Counted from the stretch's first letter, positions 46,643 through 59,480 are shown. The stretch is 64,000 bases of DNA from Cynocephalus volans (GCF_027409185.1 NC_084471.1:3998535-4062534); one strand, 5' to 3'. Made by a program: numbers and translations. The notes: generated by a model from the letters alone, not told the origin.

Positions 46643-47965
46643 CTCTTAAGCCTGGCCATCCAGGTGAACAGATGTAGCACACGCAGGCCCAGTGCCTCCC
46701 GGGCGGGCCCACACATGTGCACACAGGTGTGCACTGCAAACGCGATGACGTGCAGTTTTACTCAGACCCACAGTCACATGTGTTTGCTCATCTCACTCGT
46801 ATCGTATTGCCAAGTGTGACCTCAAGAAGCACTGGGCATGATGGAACTTGGGGGCCTGCAGACACCTAACCGCCTTGAAAACAGAGCAGAGAGAGATGTC
46901 ACCCAATGTCCTCCAGGAGTCTAAGGGGACCATAGTGGCCAAGCCAGAGCCCTGGGGCCACAGGACCCAGCAGGGCCATGCAGGCTCAGATTCCAGCTGC
47001 TTATCCCCCAGAAAAAGTGAAATCCATCGCAGAGAAAGATGATTTAATAAACATATAGATATGTCCGAGCAGAATCACAGGACAAAAATCGACTTTCTGC
47101 AGCCTTCCATTTCTTTTCTTTGAAAACTGCCTCATGAGTTCACTTCTTAAAGGCAGAATGATCACAGCAAACCTGGAATCAGAGTGGTACTCGCACCCCT
47201 CCCTGGGAGATGACCCACGCAGGAGGGCAGGAGCCAGGGGTATCCTCTCAACGCCAAGTGTCTGAAGGACAGGGTGGGCAGGAAGCCAGGGACAGGGACA
47301 AGCCAGCTCCTCCCTCACCTGGCCATTCGCTGAGTCCTTCCAAGGGGGCTCCCCTGTAGGAGGAGGTGAAAAATTGGGGAAAACGTGGAGGAGGTGGGGT
47401 GGAGGCAAGGATGGGTGGGCGGGGAGAGGCCTGAAACCCTTATATCCACGGGGTCCTCGAGGCAGGGCCTGGGCAACTTGGGGAAAAGGTGAAGACTGTG
47501 TGCCCCAAAGAGAATGAACACCTGGCACTTCCCACAAGAGAGGTGCCAGGACGCTTTGTCAGCAAGCTGCAGCCATGCACAGCCCGCTCTCTCTGTAGAC
47601 CCAGCTTCTTATCCTGCTCTGAAAAGGCACTCAGCTGCTGCCACTCACATTATCTCAATGAAGGACTGAGGCTGACATTCTCACTCCACATAATAACAGG
47701 GCTACCTCCCATAATGACAGTGAAAGAGTGAGCCTGGCCACATGTGAAAGCCAAACGCCACTCACATGCAGACTTTCGTTGTAATAACAAAGTCACAAGG
47801 GTCACCGTGTCAAAAGAAATCCAAACAAATTCTAGATGAGGCAAAGCAGTAGTTTTCTTTATCAGTATTTAAGCAAGAATTCCCCATTTGCAAAGAAAGA
47901 AAGGGTTAGTTTTTTAAAGATCAAAGAACAGAGTCAGTTTTTTCCTGCCTTATTTCCTAAGATTC
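46643..47965. other. Intron sequence without recognised gene
   Basis: Mixed sequence. The 178-codon minus frame (47001-47537) has no recognised domain. AT-richer at 47040-47160 and 47830-47960. Confidence 0.4.
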
Positions 47966-47970
47966 TGAGG

Positions 47971-48126
47971 GTGAGTGTGCACACACATGTGCATGCACAT
48001 GTCTGTGTGTACATGCATATGTGTGTGCGTGCACGTGTATGTGTGCATGTGCATATAGGTGTATGTGTGTGTGTGCACATGCACGTGGGTCTGTGTGTGT
48101 GTACTCATGCATGTCCCTGTGTGTGG
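47971..48126 (+). repeat. Imperfect (TG)n / (GTGCAT) microsatellite
   Basis: About 155 bases of alternating purine-pyrimidine sequence, GTGTGC, ACATGC and GTATGT. This could adopt Z-DNA. The VCVHMHV-type translation is low complexity, not a gene. Confidence 0.92.
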
Positions 48127-48129
48127 GGA

Positions 48130-49205
48130 ACCAACAGCTCCAAGTCCCTCCTCTGTCCACCATCCCACCTGACCCTGCAGCAACCCTGTGAGCACAGTAA
48201 ACTGGATGCCACCATCACGTCCCTGTCTGGATGGGAAGTTCAGAAGGTTTCCAAAACTCCTCACTTCACTGTCTGCCCTCCCTTCTGGTCAGTGGGCAGA
48301 TGCCTCTGGGCAACTACCAGTCTAGGCAGAGCAAAGGGGCCGCTGTGCTGCACAGCCCCTGGGTATCCCCTCCTAGGAAGTGGGCGCCACTCCCAGCCTT
48401 CCAGGCCTCATGTTTGCTGCTTCCTAATACTCTCTCTGAGCCTCCGCTAATGTTCCCACAGGATAGAATGCTGCAGATTATTCCCTCACCCTCACTGCAG
48501 GCCTGAGCTCACCACAGGGCCAGTGCAACTCTGGAGTGGAAGACACTCAGTGAGTAGATGGTGCAGGGTGGTCGGGAGAGTCCTCCTGCCAGGCTTTGGG
48601 GGTTGGAACTGCACGAGAGCAACTCAGTCACAGGAAAGCGGGTGCTGTCTCCAGCGCCCTTTACAGAATGGGGCTGAGGAGTGGCGGGAAGGGCACGCAG
48701 CACCCCTGTGTCCAGCCCCCTGGATGGGGGGGCCTTCCTGCTCCCTCCCTGCTCTGCTGGGGAACATCTCTCAGCCTTGCCCCGGTGCCTGGGAATATCA
48801 GAAAGCTTCAGGAAGGCACTAGGGAAGGTAGGCTCTAGGGGGACGGCTGTCCTCCCTAAAGCAGGAGGTGGACCGCCTCTGGGTCTCTGTAGTGCCATGC
48901 CACGTCAGCCTCGGGCAGGGGTGTGGTCACTGCCGCCCAGCCAGGCCTGGTCCCTGTGCCCTCTCGCTGCATCACAGATGCCCCTGCTCCGTTCTGCCTC
49001 TCCCCTGCCCTTTCCTTCCTCTCTGAGGCATACCCCCATTCACTCTGGTTCTTTTACTGCCCCACGTCCCCTGTGCTGGCTGGCCTAATTCTTGCAGGCA
49101 GTCTTTGCCCTTTGCTGGCCCCCTGGGGGCTCTACCCAGCTGCCCTCCCAACTGCCCTACAGCCAGCACTGCCGAGTTGGTGCCACAGTCACAAGAACCC
49201 CACAC
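48130..49205. other. GC-rich intron sequence, no gene seen
   Basis: Unique GC-rich sequence with chance frames on both strands. Confidence 0.4.
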
Positions 49206-49211
49206 AGACCT

Positions 49212-49384
49212 GCACTTAACCCACACACGGCCACGCACACCCGCCCTTACCCCACACACGGCCACGCACACCTGCCCTTAGACCATGCACACCTGCGCTT
49301 ATGCCACACAGCCACGCACACCTACCCTTATGCCACACGTGGCCATGCACACCTGCCCTTACGCCACACACGGTCACATGAGCC
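49212..49384 (+). repeat. Minisatellite with a unit of about 31 bp
   Basis: About five to six imperfect copies of a unit reading 'ccttaccccacacacggcca' then 'cgcacacctgc'. One copy is shortened to about 21 bases. Repeated CACACGGCCACGCACAC blocks hold several CpGs. Confidence 0.88.
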
Positions 49385-51360
49385 CCACACTTGAACACAG
49401 GCAGCAACCAGAGGAGCACACAAAGGCACAACAGTCCACTTTAAAGATGAGTTTCAACTGACCCAATTTTGTCTTTAAAATATCTTGAAATGATAAAGAG
49501 AGAGACAATTGATCTTTACTTTGGCATTTCATGGCATTTGTGGCTTCAAATGAACACAGGATAAAACATGAACCCATGTAAAACTATTAACCCATCATAG
49601 GCTACTCAGCAGTTCAGAGTGAGTCCCATGTACAGACACATGACACCTGTTCAGGCCACTCTAGACCCCGGGTAGGAGGAATCCCCTACACGCGAACTCA
49701 CTGGGTCCCAGGTGTGAGTTCCCATGATGAGGACGGCAACGGATCTACCCACAGGACGTTGCAGCTGCAGAAGCGCACACACATACAGGTCTGTGGGGAC
49801 CAATGTGTACGAAACTCACCCTGTCACCTGGCAGACCCGCTACCATTTCCATGTGTTGGGTGCAGTGGTAGATGAGAAGCCACAGCTCAAGGACTCAGTG
49901 AGGGAGATGGACGCACAAACGCACAGTGGTTGGTGGCACCAGCAGGGCTTCATAAATGAGAGTCCTCAAACAGGAGTCCACACTCCCCAGACGGAGCGGA
50001 GGAAAAAGCATCTGCGGGACTCTGATGCTCTCCGGTCTCAGGCCCAAGGGAAGCAAAGCCAAGCACTCCCACCGTTCCACCCCCAGGTCCTGGCAGACAG
50101 AGTCCCACAGGATGCTCCTGGGCCTCTGGAAGGGCTGAGACCTCATCACCACTGAACGAGACGATAAATCCCTGCGTGCAAGTGCCATCTTGTCTCCACC
50201 TCCTTCCAGGTGTAATTCTAACACTGCGACTGATCTTCAGACCAACCTTTAACTACCCACAGACCCAGAAGTCCAAACCAGCACAGGCTCTGGCCAAGGA
50301 GTGTTTGGTCTGAGGCCTCTGATGGAGCGAATGGGAGAGAATCCAGAGTCTGTGGCCAGAGAGGCTGCGGACAGGGCGGAAGGGTCCTGTTTCTGTGCAC
50401 AGGGCCCAGCCTGGCCTCTGCAGAGCTCGGAACTTCTGCTGCTGTTTTTGTCTTTCTTCTTTGGAAAGCAGAGACACCAGAGATACTTTAATGTGTTTAC
50501 TAGTTGTCTCTTCACCAAAGATCCCCGATGTCTGAGGCTGGAAGCACTTAGGGCAGCCTCCTGAGTGCAGGGGGGACGCACAGGTGGCCCGACATGGCTG
50601 AAAGGGACACCAAGGAGGGGTTGGGCCCAAGGGTGGGGCAGCCAGCTAGGAGGGGACACAAAGGTCACGTACTGGAATTTTGTCCAGTTTGCACATAGAT
50701 CCCATACCAGTTACTTGGAGATGACCTCCTGCAGACCATCCCCCCCGCAGATAGGGACATGGATGACATTGAGAAAAACAGCGTGGTCCTGTGAATGCAA
50801 TGCAGCTTTGAGAGTCTACAGGCTAGACTATGCAGCTCAAGAAGACTTGTCACAAAGGTTTGGCACAGGGAAGGGACTGACAGCCCCAACAGCATTCTGT
50901 GCAGCTTCAGAGCCACGGCAGGGCGGGGATGAGGGTGCTGTGGGGTCCATTTGTCCCCCCTTCCTGCAGCCCCTCGGCCCCCTCATATCCTTACTCCCAC
51001 TCCCAGCCCCTCTCCATTCAGGAGGCACCTAGTAACTGAGCCTCTACTTTGCACAGGCACCAGTGGGCACCGGGGTCCTCAAGATGAGCAGGAAGCCCTC
51101 TTGCCTCAAGAGGTATGTGGTGTGCTCTGTACATGTGTGTGCGCACGTGCACAGTGTGTGAGCTAAGGGGCAGATGCAGTGGGACGCTGGCTAGTATCCC
51201 AGAGCAAGGCAGAGAACGTGGAGCCCAGTGTCCCTGAGCACCAGTACTGAGCCGTGACCCTCACAGAGCGGCCTCACCTCCTTGCCGAATCCTATGACAG
51301 GCCTGATGTGAGAAAATCATGTTGACACATATGGAAGAGAATGCAGAAAACAGAGGATTC
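49385..51360. other. Intron sequence without recognised gene
   Basis: Mixed unique sequence. Frames of up to 155 codons overlap on opposite strands without recognisable content. Confidence 0.4.
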
Positions 51361-51364
51361 CACC

Positions 51365-52150
51365 CGAAAAATTAAAATACCCATCATTTTACTAACCAAA
51401 ATTAAATAATGTTACCACTGTGATTGTTTCTGCTCAGTCTTTTGTGTATGCATGGAATAGAAGCAAGTTTGGGATCATTTTTACACATATACACATACGT
51501 AGATGCATGTAATTTAATGTGATATACATATGCATACAATTTCAGGTCATGCTTTTCTTCCACATAGAAATATACTGAGAACATTTTCTCCCATCAGTAA
51601 ATATCACATGAAGATATAATTTTTGGTAGTTATAAAATATTCCTACCAGCAATGTACCATAATTTAGGGAACTGTCCCCTTACCGTGGGATATTTAGGCT
51701 GCTTCCCATTTGTTTTCCCATCAACAGAGGGAATTATTGGATCAAGGGAAGGCTTCTTGTATAAAAATTATTAATAGCCCTCCAGAAAGGTGATACATTA
51801 GACCCTCGCAGCAATGAATGAACACACCAGCTCTAAGCCAACCTCATCGACTTAAGGAGCTGCACTGTCAAGGCCTGGCTTATGTGACAGCTAGCATTTG
51901 TTCTCATTTCCAAGCCCCTACTAACGACTGGAAGATGCATTCACATCTTCCAGACAGCTGCCAAGTTCTTTTCTGGGCTGACTGTTCTGATTGTCTTCAT
52001 CCATTTTCCATGAGGACATTTCCTTTTTATTAGTTATTTCTGTGAGTTCTTTGTATATTAAGGATATAAGCTGGGTTTTGGTCCTGTTTGTGAATGGAAT
52101 TTTATTTCTGTTTCTCACCTGCCTTTAATTCTGTTTATGATGTTTCTGAT
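51365..52150 (-). repeat. LINE-1 (L1M/L1ME) ORF2 3' region, antisense
   Basis: 'atgtaccataatttagggaa', 'tatttaggctgcttcccatt' and 'ttctttgtatattaaggata' are the standard antisense words of an old L1 end. The reading frame is destroyed. Confidence 0.82.
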
Positions 52151-52642
52151 TTACAACTTCTATGTATGCTTACAATGTGTCATTCGGGTGAGAATTGTCT
52201 CAGGCAGTCTTCAGCTAGGCACCTGGGGCTCTGGCCATTTTAAATTACCTTTTTAGTGTGGAGTATTTCAGTCAAAAAACTAACATAAATTCTAGCCCAA
52301 ATGAGTGGGAGGGTGAGCTGTAGGGAATGTTCAGGGGAGACTTTTTTTCCTGCTCCATTCAGAGCTAAGCCTCAGACAAGCAAGAACCTATAAACCCAGT
52401 TTTGTCTGTTTATCTGCCGTGGCTCACCTGCTGGGGTTCATGGCTCCTTACTTTCATGACGGGCATCTGATTCACCTCCACCTCTTAGACCCAGGCTTTT
52501 TCCCAGCCTGAGCCAGCCTGCTCACACTGGGGACTGGGCCCAATCAGGAAGTCGCAGATGCCCCCAGGGTAAACAGTTTCTAGTGCTGGCTCACTCCTCT
52601 GAAGAGTCCATGTGTTTAAAAACACTTTTTAACGTTCCTAGT

Positions 52643-52660
52643 GTGTGTGCATGCACACAC
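52643..52660. other. 18-bp perfect palindrome of alternating purines and pyrimidines
   Basis: GTGTGTGCATGCACACAC equals its own reverse complement. It sits in a short TG/CA tract (52641-52668) and could form a cruciform or Z-DNA. Confidence 0.9.
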
Positions 52661-52739
52661 GTGCACATGCACTGTATGCAGACAGGACGAAGGAGCTTTC
52701 ACCAAACATTTATTCATCATGTTACAGAAACAGGAATAC

Positions 52740-53775
52740 AGTTCTGATCTAAATTGGACTGTCTCCAGCATTTCTCTAGGTACTGGTGGTTAATGATTGA
52801 GATATTCTTTAGCATATTAAGAAATTATTCCTTTATTTCTACTTGCTTGAGAGTAGAGTTGTTTTTTCTTTTTATTAAACTGAGGAAAAGCTATTACATC
52901 TCTCAGAATATCACATGATCTAGTGCCTCTGGTTTATTGATATGATGTTACATTAATAGTGAGACATGGCAGGCCTGGTCTCTGAGGCTGACACTGAGCT
53001 GGCATCTGGGAGCATGGCTTTGACGTGTTCCCTAAGTGACAGGGAGAGTGATGAGGCTTTGCCTCTGTGCCAGCCTTCCTGGACTGCTTGTACACATGTA
53101 ACGTGGCCCCTCAGCTGCTGCTGAAGGGAGAGTGTGCCCCACGTGACCCCTGCGGAAGCTGTGAATGCCCCTTGAGGATGTGCTTTGTAATTCTACTTAT
53201 CATCTATCTATTTCAGATCTTTTCACTTACTTTTACTCTTTATTTCCTTTATCATCTTTATCATAATCAACTTTATTTTTACCATTTCTTACTTCTTGAG
53301 TTAAAGGCTTAGTTTATATGTTTTTTAAATGTTTTTAAATAATAATAGCACTCTGGCTCTGAATCTGTTTACCAGCTGAGCGCTGGCCACATCCCTTATT
53401 TTTCTGAGTACCATTCTGTAATTATGGGATCGTTTTCATCTGTACCCACGTTATTCTGAAGAGGGCGCTTTAACAGCCAAGTGCTTGATTATTTAGTTTT
53501 AACTTTATTATTATCTAGTTTTAAAGGATTATGCTCAGCGAATAGTCTGTATCACTGCTGTTTTCTGATTCTGAAAATTTTATGGCCTCAGGTAGATGAT
53601 TAAATTTTGTAAACGTTCCATAAATACTTAGAAAAGAAGATGTATTCTCTGTTGGTATAATAAAATTCCACCCAGAACTCTAAAACCACTTCTATTTTTT
53701 GCCATTCGGATTCACAATAACCTTATTTTTATCCGGATCAAATATGCTTAAAGTTTCCTCCTATGGGTGTTCATT
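52740..53775 (-). repeat. LINE-1 ORF2 internal region, antisense, diverged
   Basis: 'ctctggtttattgatatgat', 'tatgctcagcgaatagtctg' and 'tagaaaagaagatgtattct' fit antisense ORF2 of old L1s. A GC-richer part at 52975-53180 may be unrelated. Confidence 0.6.
53456..53469 (+). promoter_or_regulatory. Possible CTCF-type motif
   Basis: CTGAAGAGGGCGCT fits the core of the CTCF consensus (AGRKGGCRS) well, but the 5' part only loosely. It lies inside old L1-derived sequence. Only sequence similarity supports it. Confidence 0.25.
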
Positions 53776-53809
53776 CAATCTCTTTGTATGCTCTATACAG
53801 TTTTAAGTT

Positions 53810-53965
53810 CGAGTTCAACATACAGACAGAAAAGCACACAAATCACAACCTGTATGGAGTGGGCACATCCATGAGACAGCCACCATGCAGCACAAGACAG
53901 GAGCGCTTGGCCCTGTGTTCCCGCAGCTTCCGCCCGATGCTGTCTCCCTGCAGAGGTGCCGTCCC
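53810..53965 (-). repeat. LINE-1 3' UTR fragment, antisense
   Basis: 'acagaaaagcacacaaatca', 'gtggagtgggcacatccat'-like wording and 'gagacagccaccatgcagca' resemble antisense L1M 3' UTR sequence. Confidence 0.5.
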
Positions 53966-53969
53966 AGCC

Positions 53970-56900
53970 CCTGCGCAATGGCGGCTCCTTCACGTGGCCT
54001 GCAGCCACGGTAGAGCTCTCTTGCCCTGTCGCACGTTTCCTCCTTAGTGCTGGACAGGAATCCTGCTGCTGGGTTCTTCATATTTGTGCACAGGTCCCAG
54101 TGACCAGGTGACCGAGGACCAGAAGGGCAGGGGCCAGAAAGAGCGGTTGCGACTGGCTCCCCAATGCCCTGGGAAGCCAAACTAATGCAGATTTTCTAGG
54201 ATGGCTTATTTTCAAATTTTATAATGCTGCACTTAAAAATCAGCAAAAGATCCCCAGTAGCCCCTCAGATCTGGAGCTGAAATTTCACCTTGCAGTTGGT
54301 CAGATGAGCACACAAAGACTTTGCGAAAGATGTGTCTGCAGTTTTGGTGGAAAATGCATGCCCCTGGCAATGGGAGCCACAGAGGGTTTCTAAACAGGTC
54401 AGACGTGCAGGAGCCGCCCTTCTAAGGCTCAGGCCTCCCGCTCACCTCGCCCTGTCCAGGCCCGAGTTCTCTTACTGTAAATAACCCACAAAGACAAGGA
54501 TGAGGGTGGGGAGTGCCAAGCGGGTCCCATAGGGACACTGGACTTTCCACCAAGGGGATCTCCTTTCACCCCAAAGACTCCACAAAATTCTAGTTGGCAC
54601 AAGGCAGGCAAGAGGGCAGAGTCCAGGCTGTCAGTGCTGAGAGTGGAACCTCAACAGCTGGCAGAGGCAGGGTTCGGTGACAGAAGTCCCGTTGGACACC
54701 CGCTGTGGGAAACACCCAGACGGAAGACGTAGGAATTAGAAATGGAGACACCAAAGGAGGCCACCCATCCTGGGGTCCGGCTAGCACTGGCAGGGGAGAC
54801 GGCAAATTCGCCAGGAAAAATACAAATCTCCTGGGCCCCAGCGCTCAGGACAGAAGTGAATGGTCACTCCAGAGGTTGCCTGCCTCCTTATCCAGGCACC
54901 AGAAGCTGAGGCTGCAGCCTGAATCTCAGCCTGATCCTGGCCCCTGGAGGACCCACGGATGTTCACAGAACCGGATGGACCCGGACATGGACTACACGAG
55001 TCTCCGAAGCCAAGGAGATACAGGACACAGGCAGCGCCTGCACTCTCACTTCCTGCTCAAATTTTTGGGAGTCAGGCATGGGAAGCACACCCTGCACCCA
55101 CTCCCCGGCCTGCTCCTGCATGTAACACAGGGGAGTCTCTGCCTTTCTTCTGGGAATACTTTGTCCTCAGAAAATGATTCCGTTCCTATGGAAATGACTT
55201 AAGGCAACACATTATTTCCCAAGGGGCAAATTACAACGTTGCAAAGAGCAACGGCTTTTAAGCCATTTTCCACAAATGCTCTGGTGCTGGAGACTTACGC
55301 TCTGGGTCTCTCTCACTCGGCCTGCCTTCCACGGATGCAGAGTCATTTTCCTAAAATGTCACCACGGCAAACACAATTCCCCCATGCTCACCAGGACTCC
55401 TCAGGTTCTTTATCTAATTTCTGTTTTCTCTTCCTATTTCCTTTCTCATTTAGTTCAGTTCTCCAAAACCCATTTTGGTGTTTATAACATGCTCTCCATC
55501 CAACCCCATGACAGCAAAGCACTAATTTATTCTGAGATTAGAGGGAAAAATCCATCTTGGGATTCCATTGCCACTCCCTACCTCCACTCAAGCCGCCCTG
55601 CCCCGCAGGCTCCTGGGGTCCATGCCACGCCCTGGCTGCCTGGCTGCGCCCATCTCCTGTGCCCTGAATCTCAAGTTAAGTGAGCAGGGCTCTGAGAAGG
55701 CCAGCAGGACATTTTAATCAGCTGCCCAAGTTGCGGGGCAATGTCCCCAGCCAAATAGCAAGCAACCTGTGTCTCTTCCATGAAAGTGGGCAGAGCACAG
55801 CAGCTGACGAGTGGTGGGCATGGCAGCTCTTGCATCCTTCAAGGCCACCATGAATGCAGTGGCTTTGGTTGCATCTGCCATGCTGCTGAGCCCCAGACAA
55901 CGTCCCCTGGACATCACCATCACATAAAGAGGAAAGGACCAGAGGCCTAAATGGACAGAGGACATGGGGGACCCTGCCAGCTCAACACCAACCTCCTCAC
56001 CAGCCCACCTCCCCCAGACCTAGCTCAGCCACTCTCACATCCAGTGGCTGTTCATATTGTCTGTCCTCCACCCCCGAGGAAATATTGGCCCTGCTTTGGC
56101 CCCAGGGCACGTGTGACACATCACTGTCCATCACCACAACTCCAAGGAGCTAGGGCCTTTTCTCATGCATGTGTAGCTCAGAGTCTGCCCAGAGTTGGGC
56201 TCCAGGGCAATTTCTGGGGACGATGCTTGTGCACAAACACTACAGCTTTAGGGACTTGCATCACCCCAAGTTCTCTCCTACCCTCCTGCCACCACCAGGA
56301 ACGGTTGTCCCCAGGAGGGCAGCAATGTCTGCCCAGGGCCACTAAGGAACACTGCTTCCCCAACCAGTGACTCCCAGACACAAGGAGGCAGAAACACCTG
56401 AGACATCAGGTCAGCTCAGGGACTCTGACTCCCAGGGACTGGGGACCAGCCACCTGTGTCCTATATCTAGAGTAATTTCTCCAGGAGGCTGTTGGGGGAC
56501 TGGCCCGGGCAGAGGAGTGTATACTAGTCAGTGGGAACCAGCCATGCTGGCCACAGTCATACCCAGAGTGTTTGCCTGCACTGCAGAGGGGAGCTGGGCC
56601 CATCTCCCTCAGCCGGCAGGCCAGTGCCCTGCCCAGCACTGCTCTCCTGCACCTCCTGGGACTAGAAAGCAGCTGCAGGAGAGGCAACAGTGGGCATGGC
56701 AGGGGATGGCAGGTCCAGGCACCAGCATCTATTCTACCTTGCTCAGGGAGGACATGGCAAGTCATGGGCTCTCTTGGCACCTCCAACGGCCCAAGTGCAA
56801 AGTGAAGAGAGGAAGCCAGATAGCCCAGAAGGCACCAGGCAGGCCTGGCAGGAGCAGCGGCCGACCTAATAATCCCCACAGGGCACACCGAGCCCATGCT

Positions 56901-57955
56901 GACAAAACAGGCAGGAGCTAAGGTGAAAATGACCATGTTTCCATCCGCCCATGAACACTGTGGGCTCTGTGTGCTGGGCCAAGGGCCCTCACCTGTCCAG
57001 CCTCTCCTAGGAGCTGAGACAGGTGCCCCAGGGCACGCAGCGGGTCTTCCCTGCTCCTCTCATGGCCCTCAGAGGGGAGCGGGATACTAGGGCTGTCTGA
57101 CAAGCACAGCTGAGGAAAAGGCCAGTGAGCTGCCCAAGCACCGGGGACCTGGGACTGCAGGGCCTCCATGCCTGCCCCTCATTCAGAGGGGTGAAGTGGT
57201 GGAGAATGGCCAGCCCCCACTACCAGAGCCCCCTTGCCACATGCAGACCCCACTGCCTATCCAGCACCTCAGCTGATGGTGGGGTCATGGGTAACAGGAA
57301 TGCTGGGGGGGGGAGGGTCAGGGACCAGGGATTCAGTCCACATGGAGCACACTGGCCCAACCAATGGGTGCGAGGATAGCCAAGGACACTGGCCCATGTG
57401 GGTCACCAACATGTCCCGAGTCACCAGCTCCCAAGTGGCCTGGCCAGACAGGAACCAGGCCATGTGGTCTCTCACCCTGCCCTGTCCCCACGTGTCATAA
57501 GCCAGGCACTGTGAAGAGGCTCCTGGGAGCAAGAGGTCACAGGCTACCCCTCCATGGGCCATACAGCTGAGGACACTCCTGGCTCAGGGCGACTCCATGG
57601 AGGCCTGTCACACAGCCACCTCTAATACTTGGTCGTGCTGTCAGTGTGCACAGCGCTGCAGCCACAGCCAGATGCACTCCTGCCGCTGGACGAGCTCCCA
57701 AACAGCAGGGGCAGAGGTGAGGTGCGGGCAGCACTTCTAGAAGCTCTTGCACAAACCACCTCACGAACACAAATCTAATCGGCCTCTCCCCGGGCAGAAA
57801 ATCAAAGTCGGGGTCTTTCGGTCTGGTATTTACTTACTTGAAAATCTCTTTCTTCTAGTATTTCCTTCCTCCACCTCACAAGAAAAGCAGCGCAGACGTA
57901 CAAGTGGAAATGAGAAAAGCCCTCGGGTTCAGACTACAAGGGAAAAATAACCGAG
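53970..57955. other. Intron sequence without recognised gene
   Basis: Mostly GC-rich unique sequence, with AT-richer parts at 54180-54250 and 55400-55560. Frames up to 184 codons (plus, 56367-56921) are opposed by a 176-codon minus frame over the same bases, as expected of chance. A 9-base G run is at 57305-57313. Confidence 0.4.
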
Positions 57956-58215
57956 AGAGAGATTTTAATGTGCTGAGCCATTAACACCACTGTAAAGTTA
58001 TCTGCGGCAGTCAGGGTTATCTAGTCAGGGGTCAGAGAAAACCAAAGCTCGTGCTGACTTACTTGCTTGTATTTAACGCCTTCATTTCAAAATTTTTATC
58101 TCATTAAATAAATACCATTTTCTCTTTAAGCACCAGCAGCCTGACAAACAGGATGCGAACAGCTGACCACGCCTGAGGAGCCTCAAAAGCAGCTGTTCGT
58201 TCTCTTCTCAGCCAG
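57956..58215. other. AT-rich non-repetitive island
   Basis: Contains 'ttttaatgtgctgagccatt', 'gttatctgcggcagtcaggg' and 'gcttgtatttaacgccttca'. Complex sequence with no recognised repeat; candidate conserved element. Confidence 0.35.
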
Positions 58216-58229
58216 TAAGAATAAAGGCA

Positions 58230-58395
58230 AGCTCAGTGGGCACTAATTCCATGCTGGCAGTCTCCTCCTCGCAATAACCCTCGTGGAGGTGCTCTTCCAT
58301 TTTACAGATGAGGAAAAAAAACCCAGAATCTGAGTGACTCGCCTGGGCTGAGCTCCAGGCAGGTGGCAGAGCAAGCACTGGGCGCTATCAGGGAA
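58230..58395 (-). repeat. MIR SINE, antisense
   Basis: 'cttccattttacagatgagg' followed by an A-run and 'gaatctgagtgactcgcctg' is the antisense MIR core. Confidence 0.85.
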
Positions 58396-58643
58396 GCGAT
58401 GCTGGCAGGAAGTTGTGGGGCAAGGAGGGACACACTCACACCCCCTCCTCACTATCATCAAATGTGCCCTTCCTCCGCTCCCCCATCCATTCTCCTTACT
58501 CATCCTTGAAATGCAGAACCACTGTCACCTCCTGGAGACCCACCCCAGCCCTCCCCCTCTGGGCTCGAACACCTCCCACCAGAAGTGCCTCTCGTCCTGT
58601 GGCTACCGCATTAGTTCAAAGACACGCTGCTGATTGCTGTGAC

Positions 58644-58669
58644 GGGGGGGGGGGGGGGGGGGGGGGGGG
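58644..58669 (+). repeat. Poly-G run (26 bases)
   Basis: An uninterrupted run of 26 G, flanked by GCTGTGAC and CGGCAAAACTC. Its true length is uncertain, because homopolymers of this size are hard to sequence. Confidence 0.9.
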
Positions 58670-58889
58670 CGGCAAAACTCTAGTTCTCATGGTGTCGCTT
58701 CACAATTCTGCCATGTCCATGTGATATCTATACAACTCCTGTTAATGGTTTCTTCAGCAAATGAATAAAATATATGGTGCATAAGATGGTGACGTGCTAT
58801 AGAAAAAAATCAGGCAAGGAAGGTGGATGGGAAATGGCAGGGTGTCTGTGTGTGCTTGGGGTAGGGGATGGTTTTCAATTTCAGTACAG

Positions 58890-59480
58890 TGGTCAGTCAT
58901 CTACGGTGACATTTTAGCAAAGACCCCAAAGGGGAAAGCCATGCTGACATGTAGGAGAGAAACATTCCAGACAGGAGCAACAGGAAACACAAAACAGCCC
59001 TCTGGCTGTCACGCTGAGAACAGACGTGGCACAGGGCAAGGTGGAGAGAGGCAGGACCGGGAGACAGGTCAGGGGATCAAGGAAATCACAAAATCAAGAG
59101 GCATTAGTGATTCGGGCCAAGGGGGTAGCAGTGAAGCTTGTGAGAAGAGCTCAGATTCTAGATACATTTTGGAGGATTAACAGACACACATGCCCATGAA
59201 CCCAACAGGAAGAGAGGGGTCGGGGGGCAGCACTGCCGTCTTTGGCCTCAACTATTGGGGTGGATCTGCCGTGTCCTAAGACGAGGAAAGGTCTGTGGAC
59301 AAGTCTGTAGGAGAAAGTGTCCTGGGTGAAGGCCATGATCTGTTCTTTGGACATCGGCTGGGCATCCAGGTGGAGATGTCAGGTAGGCACTTGGACACGC
59401 ACAAGTCCAAGGGAGTGGCCCGGCAGGCCTGGCAGCCCTGGCCAGAAATAAACACGGAGGGCTAAGAGACCTAAAAGAAT
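58890..59480 (-). repeat. L2 LINE 3' region, antisense
   Basis: 'gggtagcagtgaagcttgtg', 'gattctagatacattttgga' and 'ggcatccaggtggagatgtc' follow the antisense L2 internal sequence in the right order. Confidence 0.75.

Noticed and set aside
47836..48450. 204-codon plus-strand frame
   Set aside because: Its middle is the TG microsatellite (VCVHMHV-type low complexity), and the rest matches nothing.
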